64,000 bases of DNA from Desulfovibrio sp. JC022 (GCF_010470665.1 NZ_VOPZ01000001.1:124001-188000); one strand, 5' to 3'. Counted from the stretch's first letter, positions 33,925 to 42,676 are shown. Notes: generated by a model from the letters alone, not told the origin. Program-made: numbers and translations.

Positions 33925-35427
33925 GTGTTTAGTAGATATTTATATTCTTGGATGTTTGTCTTTCTGGCGGTTTTTCTTTCAGTTCCTGTTTGTGCGGAAG
34001 ATTTATATATAGGGGATGTTGATAATAATTCAATTGTAACAATAGATATTAATGATCATCCTACCCCGGCCACAAAGCGGGTTATTTCAGGTGCGGGTAC
34101 GTTGCTCGGGTTTAATGATCTGTGGGGGATTTTTGTATATAATAATGAGATATTCGGGACTGTTGATGGTCAGAAGCGTCTGGTCGTTTTCGATGTAGAT
34201 GCTAATGGAAATGTAGCCCCCAAACGTAAAATCACAGGTCTTGATTATCCCAGCGGTGTGTCTGTGTCCGGTGGTGAAATCTTTGTTGGCGATACCTTCA
34301 ATGGCGAGCGTGGGAGTGGGAAGGTAAAGGTATTTAATTTAGATGATTCTGGAGCTGCTGTTCCTAAGCGGACGATCAGCTGTAATTTCCTTGACTTTTC
34401 TCTTAGTACCATAAGAAGTTTAGTTATTTACGGTTCCGAAATATTCGTGACTGATAAGGAAAAAATTTGTGTTTTTGATATAAATGCCAATTCAAATGTA
34501 AGACCGAAGCGCGTAATAAAACATAAAGATGGCAATTTCGTTACCCCTTATGGCTTGGATGTAGATGGAAAATTTGTTTACGTGGCAGATGCATATAACA
34601 GGATTATGCTTTTTCCTATTTCCACTAACGGTGCTGTGGAGCCTGCAGCGACGATTAAAGGTGGTTTAACTAAGCTGAGTAGTCCTTACGGACTTGTGGT
34701 GAAAGATGACTATATTTATTCATCCCAGTATGGCGACGGGAAAATTAACGTATACAAGACAACAGATAATGGTGATGTTGCCCCGCAATGGCAATATTCC
34801 AGTGCTGATCTTGCTCGGCCCGTACCCATGGCAGTTCTCCGTAACGGCTACGTGCGCCCTTCAGAGCACCAGCAAAGCGGGGTTAATGTCTCACTTCTTT
34901 CCAATACCGAAAACGCAACTACTGATGAGGTTCTACAACAGACCTATCATATGCCGAGTAATTTTGAATTGCGTGCTCCTGTAGGTGCGTTTACAGCCAC
35001 CGTGGACAGTAACGGAGCTAACGGGGTCTTCCGCTTCAATTCAACCAGCCTGAATGGTACGACCAGCGATATCCGGCTGTATAAATGTTATGACACCAAT
35101 GGAACCAGCATGGCTTTTGGAGCCTATTCCACTGCCATTGACCCTGACACCGAAGGGGCCTGGTGGCTGGAAGATGATGATGGCAACTACCTTGATCAAG
35201 GAGCTGCCCTGACAGCGGGTACCAACTACTGGGTAAACTACGTTGTAAAAGATAACGGTATTTATGATGAAGACCGAACCTTGGGCTCCATCAAGGACCC
35301 TGCGGCTCTTGGAGCTATGAATGGTGGAGGCGGGTGCGTGATGAATCCCGCAGCCGGATTCGGTTTGGAATGGTTGGCACTGGGATTTGCGGCATTGATA
35401 GGAATTGTCGTCAGAAGAAAGAATTAA
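33925..35427 (+). CDS. Secreted beta-propeller-like surface protein with GGGGC C-terminal anchor signal
   Basis: A 500-residue exported protein. I start it at GTG 33925, five nt after GGAGG. A signal peptide runs to about residue 25 (FLSVPVCAED). Residues about 28-310 are repeats of roughly 45 residues of NHL/propeller type, each with a pattern like VFDVDANGNVAPKRKI or VFDINANSNVRPKRVI. A second domain (about 330-460) precedes the tail NGGGGCVMNPAAGFGLEWLAL, then a hydrophobic helix and RRKN. This tripartite tail (Gly-rich motif with Cys, helix, basic end) looks like a protein-sorting signal of the rhombosortase or related CTERM type. Function otherwise unknown; a terminator follows. Confidence 0.75.
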   Translation: MFSRYLYSWMFVFLAVFLSVPVCAEDLYIGDVDNNSIVTIDINDHPTPATKRVISGAGTLLGFNDLWGIFVYNNEIFGTVDGQKRLVVFDVDANGNVAPKRKITGLDYPSGVSVSGGEIFVGDTFNGERGSGKVKVFNLDDSGAAVPKRTISCNFLDFSLSTIRSLVIYGSEIFVTDKEKICVFDINANSNVRPKRVIKHKDGNFVTPYGLDVDGKFVYVADAYNRIMLFPISTNGAVEPAATIKGGLTKLSSPYGLVVKDDYIYSSQYGDGKINVYKTTDNGDVAPQWQYSSADLARPVPMAVLRNGYVRPSEHQQSGVNVSLLSNTENATTDEVLQQTYHMPSNFELRAPVGAFTATVDSNGANGVFRFNSTSLNGTTSDIRLYKCYDTNGTSMAFGAYSTAIDPDTEGAWWLEDDDGNYLDQGAALTAGTNYWVNYVVKDNGIYDEDRTLGSIKDPAALGAMNGGGGCVMNPAAGFGLEWLALGFAALIGIVVRRKN

Positions 35428-35452
35428 ATTTTTATTTACTAAGCGAAAACAA

Positions 35453-35484
35453 AAGGCCGGGTTGATTGAGTTCAACCCGGCCTT
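35453..35484. terminator. Bidirectional terminator between convergent genes
   Basis: AAGGCCGGGTTGA pairs with TTCAACCCGGCCTT around a short loop. It serves the propeller gene and cbiM. Confidence 0.88.
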
Positions 35485-35507
35485 ACTTGTTTCTAACAAG
35501 TAAAATT

Positions 35508-36116
35508 TTATGTTTCCTGTGTAGCCAGCAGCATTTCCGGCCTGACTTTTTGCAGGAATCCGTAGGCTGAGGCACAGATAAAGCCTTCGATGATCATGAT
35601 GGGGATGTGCCCGTAAACAATCATCTGCGCGGCGGCCCCGAAGCTCTCGTCAGTAAAGGAGAGGGCCAGCGCGGTCAGGATCGCGGAAAGCGCGATGGAG
35701 ACCGCTCCGCAAAGGAAAGCCCCAATACTCATGCTGAAAATATTTTTATTAAGCAGCGGACGGAACATGTAGTGGCAGGCTACAGCAGGTAGGGCCATGG
35801 TTGCTGTGTTGACGCCGATAACAGTCAGTCCGCCGTATTGAAAGAGAACTGCCTGTAAAAGTAAGCCCGTCAGGATAGCCGGAAAAGCTGCCCAGCCGAG
35901 CAGCAGGCCCATGAGTCCGCTTAGGATCAGGTGGGCACTGGAAGGGCCGATGGGGATGTGGATCAGCGAAGCAATAAAAAAGACAGAGGAGAGCAGGGCC
36001 ACGGAAATGAGTTTTTCCGAATCTAGCTTTTTCAGGCCGATCATGGTTCCTGTGGCTGCTATTGCAGCACCACTGGCAAGCACCGGCAGTGATAGTATTC
36101 CTTCCGATATGTGCAT
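35508..36116 (-). CDS. cbiM: CbiM-type cobalt/nickel ECF transporter component
   Basis: A 202-residue integral membrane protein with six or seven hydrophobic segments. The N-terminal Met-His-Ile (MHISEGILSLPVL) provides the metal-binding His characteristic of CbiM/NikM. IHIPIGPSSAHLILSGLMG and LFQYGGLTVIGVNTATMALP are strongly conserved in the family. CbiN, CbiQ and CbiO, its usual partners, are not adjacent. With cbiG-cobJ in the window, cobalt for cobalamin is plausible, but nickel for hydrogenases cannot be excluded. The start is ATG 36116. Confidence 0.9.
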   Translation of the reverse strand: MHISEGILSLPVLASGAAIAATGTMIGLKKLDSEKLISVALLSSVFFIASLIHIPIGPSSAHLILSGLMGLLLGWAAFPAILTGLLLQAVLFQYGGLTVIGVNTATMALPAVACHYMFRPLLNKNIFSMSIGAFLCGAVSIALSAILTALALSFTDESFGAAAQMIVYGHIPIMIIEGFICASAYGFLQKVRPEMLLATQET

Positions 36117-36186
36117 ATGCTAATTCCTTTTTAAAATGAGTAATGCTGATTACGTCCTCTTTTCTGATTTGTGAGGCCCGGTCTGC

Positions 36187-36226
36187 ATACTTTTTTTGAA
36201 AGTATAGCACAGCTAGGATTGTGTCA
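36187..36226 (-). promoter_or_regulatory. cbiM promoter with overlapping palindrome (operator candidate)
   Basis: On the minus strand TTGACA is followed after 15 nt by TATACT. The palindrome ATACTTT-N5-AAAGTAT (36187-36205) overlaps this -10 box, a position where a metal-responsive repressor would act. I see no cobalamin riboswitch here. Confidence 0.5.
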
Positions 36227-36259
36227 AGCAGGGGGAAAGAATAAATAGTGTCTCAGGGG

Positions 36260-37891
36260 CTATTCCGTTCTATATTTGTTTAGTATTTTCAATAAGTCAT
36301 GTTTGTCGATAGGTTTGGCCAGGTAATCGTCCATACCGGATTTAATGAACTTTTCCCGGTCACCCTTCATGGCATATGCGGTCATGGCGATAATAGGGAT
36401 GTTCTGGTTTTGCTTGCCGGCCTCCCCGTCTCTAATGGCCTGAGTGGTTGCAATCCCATCCATGATCGGCATTTGGATGTCCATCATTATTATATGGAAC
36501 TTTTCGGCTGAAACTTTTTCCAATGCCAACCGCCCGTTTTCTACTGCCGTAACTTCACATCCATTCAGTTCCATCTGTTTCTTGGCTGCGAGCCTGCTTA
36601 TGATTTCATCTTCGGCTAGCAGAATTTTCATCTTAACCGGATGGATATTGTTTTCGTCAGCTTTAATGGGCTGAGGTAGCTGAGAAGAAGTTGTTCCGAA
36701 ATTTATACAAAAATGTATAGTTGTTCCCTTTCCTAATTCGCTTTCTATGGCAATATTGCCGCCCATTAATTGTACTAGTTGTTTGCAGATGGTCAGGCCG
36801 AGCCCAGCTCCTTGATGCGGACGGTCGAATCCTACGTTTCCCTGAGTGAAGGGGGTGAAGAGTTCATCCAGTTTGCTGTCCGGGATGCCCGGTCCGGTAT
36901 CGGTTATGCTGAAAAGAATTTTTGTGTGATCCGGAGAAGGAGCTGGCAGGGGGTAGGTTTCGATTAAAATATCTCCGGATTCAGTGAATTTAATGGCGTT
37001 ACCCAATATATTGGTCAGCACCTGCTGCAAACGAGCGGCGTCTCCTTTTACTAGGCACTGGGTTGCCGGATGCGGGGATAGCTTTATTGTCAGTTTTTTC
37101 TGGTGCGCTGCCGGGCGGTATAGGTCCGCAATATTATGCAGTAACTCATTCAGCTGAAAGGGTGAGGATTCTATGGAAAGTTTTCCCGCTTCTACCCGGG
37201 AAAGATCCAGTATATCTGAAAGCAGGGTGGTCAGTCTTTTGGCTCCCATGACGGCAAGGTTGATATATTCCAGTTGTTCCTTGTCTAGCGGGGTAAGTTT
37301 AAGCAGTTGCAGCATTCCCAGAATACCATTGAGCGGGGTGCGGATTTCATGACTCATATTGGCGAGGAATTCACTTTTGGCCCGGTTGGCGGATTCTGCA
37401 AGCTCCTTGGCTTGGATAAGCTGGCTGTGGGCTTTCTTGATTTCTGTAAGGTCGACGTCAATACAGTACATATATTTTGTACCGTCCTGGTTTTCCTGCA
37501 TTGCATGGGCAGAGTATACCGGGACAGTGCTTCCGTCTTTACGAATGAGTTCCAGTTCTCCAGCCGGGATGCGGACCCCGTTTTCATGCCAGTTGCGGAC
37601 ATGGTTGATCACCCCCTCGCGCATAAAGTCGGGAATGATCAGGTCTTCAAGTTTTTTGCCAATTGCCTCTTCGCGTGAATATCCATATAGCCTCTCGCTA
37701 GCGGTATTCCAGAAAACAACCTTACGGTTCTTGTCGTAGCCCTGCACGGAAACCATTTCCACATGGTCAATTAATTTACGAAATCGTTCTTCATGGTAAC
37801 TGTCAGTTCCGTACAATTGTTTTTCAAGCTCAGCGATGCGTTTGTCTCTGGCTTTAAGTTCCCTGACTAATTCTTCTTTGCTCATGTCCAT
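36260..37891 (-). CDS. Hybrid sensor histidine kinase, PAS-HisKA-HATPase-REC
   Basis: A 543-residue cytoplasmic kinase. A short coiled coil (residues 5-27) leads into one PAS domain (about 35-155, with YSREEAIGKKLEDLI). The phospho-acceptor His181 is in MSHEIRTPLNGILGM; the ATPase region has NILGNAIKFTESG, DTGPGIPDSKLDELF and GAGLGLTICKQLV. The C-terminal receiver has LLAEDEIISR and the phospho-Asp in MDIQMPIMDG. No membrane segments, so an internal signal is sensed. It has no obvious output partner nearby. Confidence 0.93.
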   Translation of the reverse strand: MDMSKEELVRELKARDKRIAELEKQLYGTDSYHEERFRKLIDHVEMVSVQGYDKNRKVVFWNTASERLYGYSREEAIGKKLEDLIIPDFMREGVINHVRNWHENGVRIPAGELELIRKDGSTVPVYSAHAMQENQDGTKYMYCIDVDLTEIKKAHSQLIQAKELAESANRAKSEFLANMSHEIRTPLNGILGMLQLLKLTPLDKEQLEYINLAVMGAKRLTTLLSDILDLSRVEAGKLSIESSPFQLNELLHNIADLYRPAAHQKKLTIKLSPHPATQCLVKGDAARLQQVLTNILGNAIKFTESGDILIETYPLPAPSPDHTKILFSITDTGPGIPDSKLDELFTPFTQGNVGFDRPHQGAGLGLTICKQLVQLMGGNIAIESELGKGTTIHFCINFGTTSSQLPQPIKADENNIHPVKMKILLAEDEIISRLAAKKQMELNGCEVTAVENGRLALEKVSAEKFHIIMMDIQMPIMDGIATTQAIRDGEAGKQNQNIPIIAMTAYAMKGDREKFIKSGMDDYLAKPIDKHDLLKILNKYRTE

Positions 37892-38119
37892 TGTAAAGTC
37901 CCGGTGTTAACGTAAAGATTCTTATGATTATGGCACATTGATACTCTTGCGCACAAGTAGCATTTGAATGCTGGGACAAATGTTCTCGCCAAATTTATGA
38001 CCATGAGAGTGGTCGTGATTTCATGTCGTTTTTCGTCTATATTTCAGTCTGTTGTCTGATTAATCTTTCTTAAGATGATTTGGTATGCAAGTTGCTTTCT
38101 TGAAACAAGGAGGTAATAA

Positions 38120-38293
38120 ATGTCCAAAAAACGAATCTCGGAAAGAACCATACCCGTTTTATTTGATGTTGTAGTCTGGGGAGGCTTTGCCGCTTTCCTG
38201 TTTGCCACCTACATTGCTTGTCAAACCCTGCTTGACCGTTTCCCCGGACCGGTAAACAAGCTTCTGGGGATGTTTCAGGGTTTTGTCGCCTGA
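38120..38293 (+). CDS. Small single-span membrane protein (57 aa)
   Basis: ATG at 38120 with a strong AAGGAGG 6 nt upstream. The 57 codons encode a basic N-terminus (MSKKRISERTIPV), one hydrophobic helix (VVWGGFAAFLFATYIACQTL) and a short C-terminus. It is too short for most gene callers, but the ribosome site and membrane topology support it. Function unknown. The FeoB-associated protein follows 95 nt later and may be co-expressed. Confidence 0.7.
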   Translation: MSKKRISERTIPVLFDVVVWGGFAAFLFATYIACQTLLDRFPGPVNKLLGMFQGFVA

Positions 38294-38388
38294 TCTTAGG
38301 TTATCTTTTCAGACGGGGTTGACTTCATTTAAATCAGGGTTACAATCTGGTTAGGTGAAAATGAAATCCTTTATCGATGAGGTCCCTA

Positions 38389-38565
38389 ATGGAAAATATA
38401 ATTGTTTTCGGTGTAATCGGAATTGCAGTCGTCTATCTGGCCAGAAAGTGGTTCGGTTCAGGAGGCGGAGGTTGCGGCTGCGGTTGTGACTGCCCAGGAT
38501 CCAAAGACCGGGAAAGTGGTTGCTGTGGCGGCAACGACGGAATTAATGATCTTCGACAAAAGTAG
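38389..38565 (+). CDS. FeoB-associated Cys-rich membrane protein
   Basis: A 58-residue protein: a single N-terminal helix (ENIIVFGVIGIAVVYLARKW), then a Gly/Cys cluster (GGGGCGCGCDCPG and SGCCGG) with six Cys. This matches the FeoB-associated Cys-rich family found near ferrous-iron transporters, where the Cys may bind or pass on iron. No feoA or feoB is in this window. The start is ATG 38389 with GAGGT upstream; an ATG-like start at 38377 overlaps that site. Confidence 0.8.
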   Translation: MENIIVFGVIGIAVVYLARKWFGSGGGGCGCGCDCPGSKDRESGCCGGNDGINDLRQK

Positions 38566-38650
38566 CAAAACTAAATAAATTTAAGCATTTTAAATGCTTG
38601 CATACTTTTTTGCTCAGGTGGCGGGAAGTTGTTGTGAGCCTAATAAATTG

Positions 38651-38682
38651 AGTCGTCCGCATGTCGTGGGCGGCTTTTTTTT
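38651..38682 (+). terminator. Intrinsic terminator
   Basis: AGTCGTCCGC pairs with GTGGGCGGCT with some G-T pairs, followed by eight T. Ends the small-protein unit. Confidence 0.75.
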
Positions 38683-39274
38683 GTGGTGGCGGGCATAGTG
38701 GTATAAAAGCACATCTTTTTCTTAATTAGCTACTCTACCAGTATGTTTTTAGAGTTAATTAAGCTTTGCGATGGTGTAAGCACAAAAATGTAAATCATAT
38801 TGTGAAAAAATGTTCAAATATGTTGTTTTTGGTCTGAATTGAGGTTCATAAATGAACTTTTACATAAGAAATAACGGTCATGAACGAAAGTGAGATTACA
38901 TGTTTAGTAAAGGGTGACGTTAAGGGGAATGATTTGTTTCTTTTAAAAAAAGAATATTAAAACAGTGTGTTATGTTGTTTTTTTCGGATAAGGTGATATG
39001 CGTGTAAAGTGAAAAACCGTCTCACAGAGAGGTAAATTTATAACCTAACTACTTAAATTTTTTTTAGCTACTCTTTTTTGCTGAAATTGTCAGAGGATTG
39101 TGTTAAGTCAGTGTTACTTTCAGCTCGTCTCATTGCCACATTTTATTTCAGGCTAGACGAATATGTTCTCGTAAATTACTGGTTTCCTTTAAAAAATTTG
39201 GGTTTAACAAGAATGTATCCGCATGCTCCCCGCTTGCGGCGATGTGTTCCATTCTCAAACCATAGGGAGGGGAA
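38683..39274. other. Long AT-rich intergenic region upstream of oadA
   Basis: About 590 bp without a convincing gene. It holds a perfect 14-bp palindrome GTTCATAAATGAAC (38844-38857), a related ATGAAC at 38881, and an 11-bp direct repeat TTAGCTACTCT at 38726-38736 and 39064-39074. These could be regulator sites for the decarboxylase operon. I see no tRNA or known riboswitch. Confidence 0.5.
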
Positions 39275-41101
39275 GTGGCCAAGAAGAAGATTAGGTTCAT
39301 GTGTACAGCCTTTCGTGACGGATTTCAGTCCGTGTACGGGGCCAGAGTTAAGACCGATGATTTCCTGCCTGCCGTAGAAGCGGCCAAGGAAGCAGGTATC
39401 AACTGGTTTGAAGCTGGCGGAGGCGCACGGTTCCAGGCCCTCTACTTTTATTCCAATGAATGTGCCTTTGATATGATGGACAGGTTCAGGGAGACCGCAG
39501 GTCCCGATGCCGACCTTCAGACACTCGCTCGTGGAGTCAATGTTGTCGGACTTGAATCCCAGCCCAGCGACGTCATCAAAGCCCATGCCGACCTTTTTGC
39601 CAAGCACGGCATCACCACCATCCGTAACTTCGACGCTCTCAACGACGTTAACAACCTGATCTACAGCGGTCAGTGTATTGCCAATGCCGGACTTAAACAT
39701 CAGGTTGTAGTTTCCATGATGGAGCTGCCTCCGGGATGTTCCGGTGCTCATGATGCCGCTTTTTACGAGAAGACCCTGCGTCAGATTCTTGATGCGGATA
39801 TTCCTTTTGATTCAGTTTGTTTTAAAGATGCATCCGGTACATCTACTCCGTCCAAGGTTTATGAAACCATCAAGGCGGCTAAAAAGATGTTGCCCGAGGA
39901 TGTCCTGCTTCATTTTCATACCCATGAAACAGCAGGGATCGGCGGACTTTGCTATCACTCAGCTATCGAAGCCGGCGCAGATGCCATTGACCTGTCCATG
40001 GCTCCCGCTTCAGGCGGAACCTGTCAGACTGATATCATCACCATGTGGCACATCCTGCGTGGTACTGATTATACTCTTGATGTTGATATTGATAAGATTA
40101 TTGATGCTGAAGACGTTTTCCGTGACTGCATGAAGGATTACTTCCTGCCTCCGGAAGCAACTCAGGTCGATCCCATGATTCCCTTCAGCCCCATGCCCGG
40201 CGGCGCGCTTACCGCGAACACCCAGATGCTTCGCGATAACGGCCTCATGGACAAATACCCCGAAATCATCCGGGCCATGAGTGAAGTTGTGCGCAAGGGT
40301 GGATTTGGTACTTCGGTTACCCCGGTTTCCCAGTTCTACTTCCAGCAGGCTTTCAATAACGTAATGTTCGGGCCTTGGGAAAAGTTTGCCGACGGTTACG
40401 GCAAAATGGTTCTGGGTTACTTCGGCAAGACTCCGGTCGAGCCTGATCCGGAAATCGTCAAGCTCGCTTCCGAACAGATGGAACTTGAGCCGACCAAGAA
40501 AACTCCCCTTGAAATTAACGACGCTGATTCATCCAAAGGTCTCGCGCCTGCTCGCGAAATCTGTGAAAAAGAAGGTTTCGAGCTTACCGATGAGAATGTT
40601 TTCATCGTGGCAACCTGCAAAGACAAGGGTGTCAGCTATCTTAAAGGTGAAGCCCGCGTCGGTGTCCGTTATAAGAAAGATGTTGAAGCCGAACAGCTCA
40701 AGAAGCTCGGTGCCACTGTCGGCGGCGGTTCCGGTTCCGGACCTGTTAACGTTACTGTGGACGGTCAGTCCTATATAGTTAATGTTGACGGTTCCACCGC
40801 GACCATCAACGGCAAGTCCTTTAACATCGGTGCCGGTGATGCTCCCGCAGCAGGCGGCGCGGCTCCCGCAGCACCCGCAGGTGCAACCGAACCTATCGCC
40901 GCTCCCATGCCCGGTCTGATCATCAGAATGGCTGTGGATCCCGGTACTCAGGTTCAGGAAGGGCAGACCATCATCGTCATGGAAGCCATGAAGATGGAAA
41001 TGGAAGTTAAGGCGCACAAGGCCGGAACTGTTTCCTCGTTCTCCGTTACCGCGGGTGATCAGGTTCAGCAGGGACAGCCTCTTGCACAGATGACAGTCTA
41101 G
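39275..41101 (+). CDS. oadA: Oxaloacetate decarboxylase alpha subunit / biotin carrier
   Basis: Carboxyltransferase fused to a biotin carrier, 608 residues. Together with OadG and OadB encoded just downstream it should decarboxylate oxaloacetate and pump Na+. It starts at GTG 39275 with GGGAGGGGAAG upstream. The DRE-TIM domain has a divergent FRDGFQS in place of the usual RDAHQS, but keeps the metal-ligand Asp, the Lys in CFKDASG and the metal His pair in HFHTHETAG. The biotinyl Lys is in VMEAMKMEMEV near the C-terminus, after an Ala/Pro linker. It could also be called pyruvate carboxylase subunit B, but the neighbours favour the decarboxylase. Confidence 0.88.
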   Translation: MAKKKIRFMCTAFRDGFQSVYGARVKTDDFLPAVEAAKEAGINWFEAGGGARFQALYFYSNECAFDMMDRFRETAGPDADLQTLARGVNVVGLESQPSDVIKAHADLFAKHGITTIRNFDALNDVNNLIYSGQCIANAGLKHQVVVSMMELPPGCSGAHDAAFYEKTLRQILDADIPFDSVCFKDASGTSTPSKVYETIKAAKKMLPEDVLLHFHTHETAGIGGLCYHSAIEAGADAIDLSMAPASGGTCQTDIITMWHILRGTDYTLDVDIDKIIDAEDVFRDCMKDYFLPPEATQVDPMIPFSPMPGGALTANTQMLRDNGLMDKYPEIIRAMSEVVRKGGFGTSVTPVSQFYFQQAFNNVMFGPWEKFADGYGKMVLGYFGKTPVEPDPEIVKLASEQMELEPTKKTPLEINDADSSKGLAPAREICEKEGFELTDENVFIVATCKDKGVSYLKGEARVGVRYKKDVEAEQLKKLGATVGGGSGSGPVNVTVDGQSYIVNVDGSTATINGKSFNIGAGDAPAAGGAAPAAPAGATEPIAAPMPGLIIRMAVDPGTQVQEGQTIIVMEAMKMEMEVKAHKAGTVSSFSVTAGDQVQQGQPLAQMTV

Positions 41102-41135
41102 TCTCCTGACAGATAAGCTTAATAGGAGATAAATA

Positions 41136-41414
41136 ATGCAACAGATGTTGTTCAGTTGGGACAACGTGGTCGCGGGTAACGGCGTGGCGCTTTCTATCAC
41201 AGGTATGTGCATCGTGTTCACAGCCCTGATTCTAGTCAGTGTCTACATCGCGCTGCTGCCGAAGCTTGCCGCGTTCTTAAATAAGATAATTCCGCCTTCC
41301 GCCCATCACAGCGGGCCGGTGGCCAATACTCCTGCTCCTCAGGTTCAGACCGGACCTTCGGAAGCCGAGATTGTGGCTGCCGCAGTGGCGTATCTGCATA
41401 AAAACAAGGGCTAG
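41136..41414 (+). CDS. oadG: Na+-decarboxylase gamma subunit (OadG-like)
   Basis: A 92-residue protein with one membrane helix (LSITGMCIVFTALILVSVYIALL), a Pro-rich linker and a short C-terminal helix (EAEIVAAAVAYLHKNKG). It matches the small OadG/MmdD family that assembles the alpha and beta subunits. It lies 34 nt after oadA and 9 nt before oadB, so the three form an operon. TAGGAG precedes the ATG. Confidence 0.85.
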   Translation: MQQMLFSWDNVVAGNGVALSITGMCIVFTALILVSVYIALLPKLAAFLNKIIPPSAHHSGPVANTPAPQVQTGPSEAEIVAAAVAYLHKNKG

Positions 41415-41423
41415 ACAGACGTT

Positions 41424-42551
41424 ATGGATATACTTCTGCACTTCATAAGCACAACGGGCTTTGCAGAAATGACCCCGGGCAACTTCATCATGATTGTCAT
41501 CGGGATCATCTTCATCGCCCTTGCTATTATTAAGGACTACGAGCCGCTGCTGCTCCTGCCCATCGGGTTCGGAGCCATCGTGGGCAACATCCCCTCCATC
41601 GCCGGGATGCCGCTCAGCGTCTATGACGAAGGCAGCGTGCTTTATTATATCTACTTCGGGGTCAGCGCAGGGATCTTCCCGCCTTTGATCTTCCTCGGCA
41701 TTGGAGCCATGACCGACTTTTCGTGCATGCTCTCCAATCCGAGACTTGTGTTGCTCGGTGCAGCCGCCCAGATGGGGATCTTCGCGACCCTCCTCGGGGC
41801 CATGTATATGGGCTTCACCCCCAGTGAAGCCGGTGCTATCGGCATTATCGGCGGGGCGGACGGGCCTACGGCTATCTTCCTCTCCTCCAAGCTGGCACCG
41901 CATCTACTGGGAGCTATCGCCATTGCCGCGTATTCGTACATGGCACTGGTCCCGGTTATTCAGCCTCCGATCATGAAGCTGATGACCACCAAGAAAGAGC
42001 GACTCATTCGTATGAGCGCGCCCCGTGAAGTCTCCACCCGTGAAAAGATTCTTTTCCCGGTGGGCGGCTTTATCATCACCGCGCTTATCGCTCCGGGCTC
42101 ACTTGCTCTGGTCGGTATGCTCTTCTTTGGTAACCTGCTCAAAGAATCCGGTGTTACCGAGCGTCTGGCTGAGACTGCGCGTACCGCGCTTATCGACTCA
42201 GTTACCATCCTGCTCGGTTTCTCCGTTGGTGCATCCACTCAGGCTCAGACCTTTCTGACACCTGACAGCCTGCTTATCTTCGGGCTGGGTGCAGCCTCCT
42301 TCTGTGTTGCTACTGCAAGTGGACTTGCTTTTGCCAAGCTCATGAACGTGTTTAGCAAGGACAAGATCAACCCGCTGGTAGGCGCCGCAGGCGTATCCGC
42401 TGTTCCCGACTCCGCACGAGTGGTTCAGATGGTCGCCCGTGATGAAGATCCGCATAACTTCCTGCTCATGCACGCCATGGCCCCCAACGTAGCCGGGGTT
42501 CTCGGTTCAGCAGTTGGTGCAGGTGTTCTCTGGTCCGTTCTGGCAATGTAG
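41424..42551 (+). CDS. oadB: Na+-translocating decarboxylase beta subunit
   Basis: A 375-residue integral membrane protein that couples decarboxylation of carboxybiotin to Na+ export. Diagnostic segments are YEPLLLLPIGFGAIVGN, IGIIGGADGPTAIFLSSKLAP and the C-terminal GVSAVPDSARVVQMVARDEDP. Asp in the GGADGPT loop is the family's Na+/H+ residue. The start is ATG 41424, 9 nt after oadG. Na+ pumping fits a marine host. Confidence 0.95.
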   Translation: MDILLHFISTTGFAEMTPGNFIMIVIGIIFIALAIIKDYEPLLLLPIGFGAIVGNIPSIAGMPLSVYDEGSVLYYIYFGVSAGIFPPLIFLGIGAMTDFSCMLSNPRLVLLGAAAQMGIFATLLGAMYMGFTPSEAGAIGIIGGADGPTAIFLSSKLAPHLLGAIAIAAYSYMALVPVIQPPIMKLMTTKKERLIRMSAPREVSTREKILFPVGGFIITALIAPGSLALVGMLFFGNLLKESGVTERLAETARTALIDSVTILLGFSVGASTQAQTFLTPDSLLIFGLGAASFCVATASGLAFAKLMNVFSKDKINPLVGAAGVSAVPDSARVVQMVARDEDPHNFLLMHAMAPNVAGVLGSAVGAGVLWSVLAM

Positions 42552-42562
42552 GAGAAATCAGG

Positions 42563-42670
42563 ATGAATAAGCTTTCCAAACAAACCGTGATGACAAAACG
42601 CAAACGTAGAAATACGATTGCGAATCCCGGCATGAAGGGAAGCAAGCTGGAAACAGCAGGTAACAACTGA
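42563..42670 (+). CDS. Candidate 35-aa basic peptide after oadB
   Basis: ATG at 42563 with AGGAG 8 nt upstream, 11 nt after the oadB stop. It encodes 35 residues (MNKLSKQTVMTKRKRRNTIA followed by NPGMKGSKLE...) with a strongly basic middle. A terminator begins 6 nt after its stop, so it is the natural last cistron of the oad operon. Its small size leaves the call uncertain. No known family comes to mind. Confidence 0.55.
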   Translation: MNKLSKQTVMTKRKRRNTIANPGMKGSKLETAGNN

Positions 42671-42676
42671 TCGAAT

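Noticed and set aside
36117-36259. Cobalamin or nickel riboswitch upstream of cbiM
   Set aside because: The gap is short and lacks the conserved B12-box; a promoter with palindrome explains it better.
39078-39377. 99-codon plus-strand frame overlapping the oadA start
   Set aside because: No ribosome site, and it runs out of frame into oadA.
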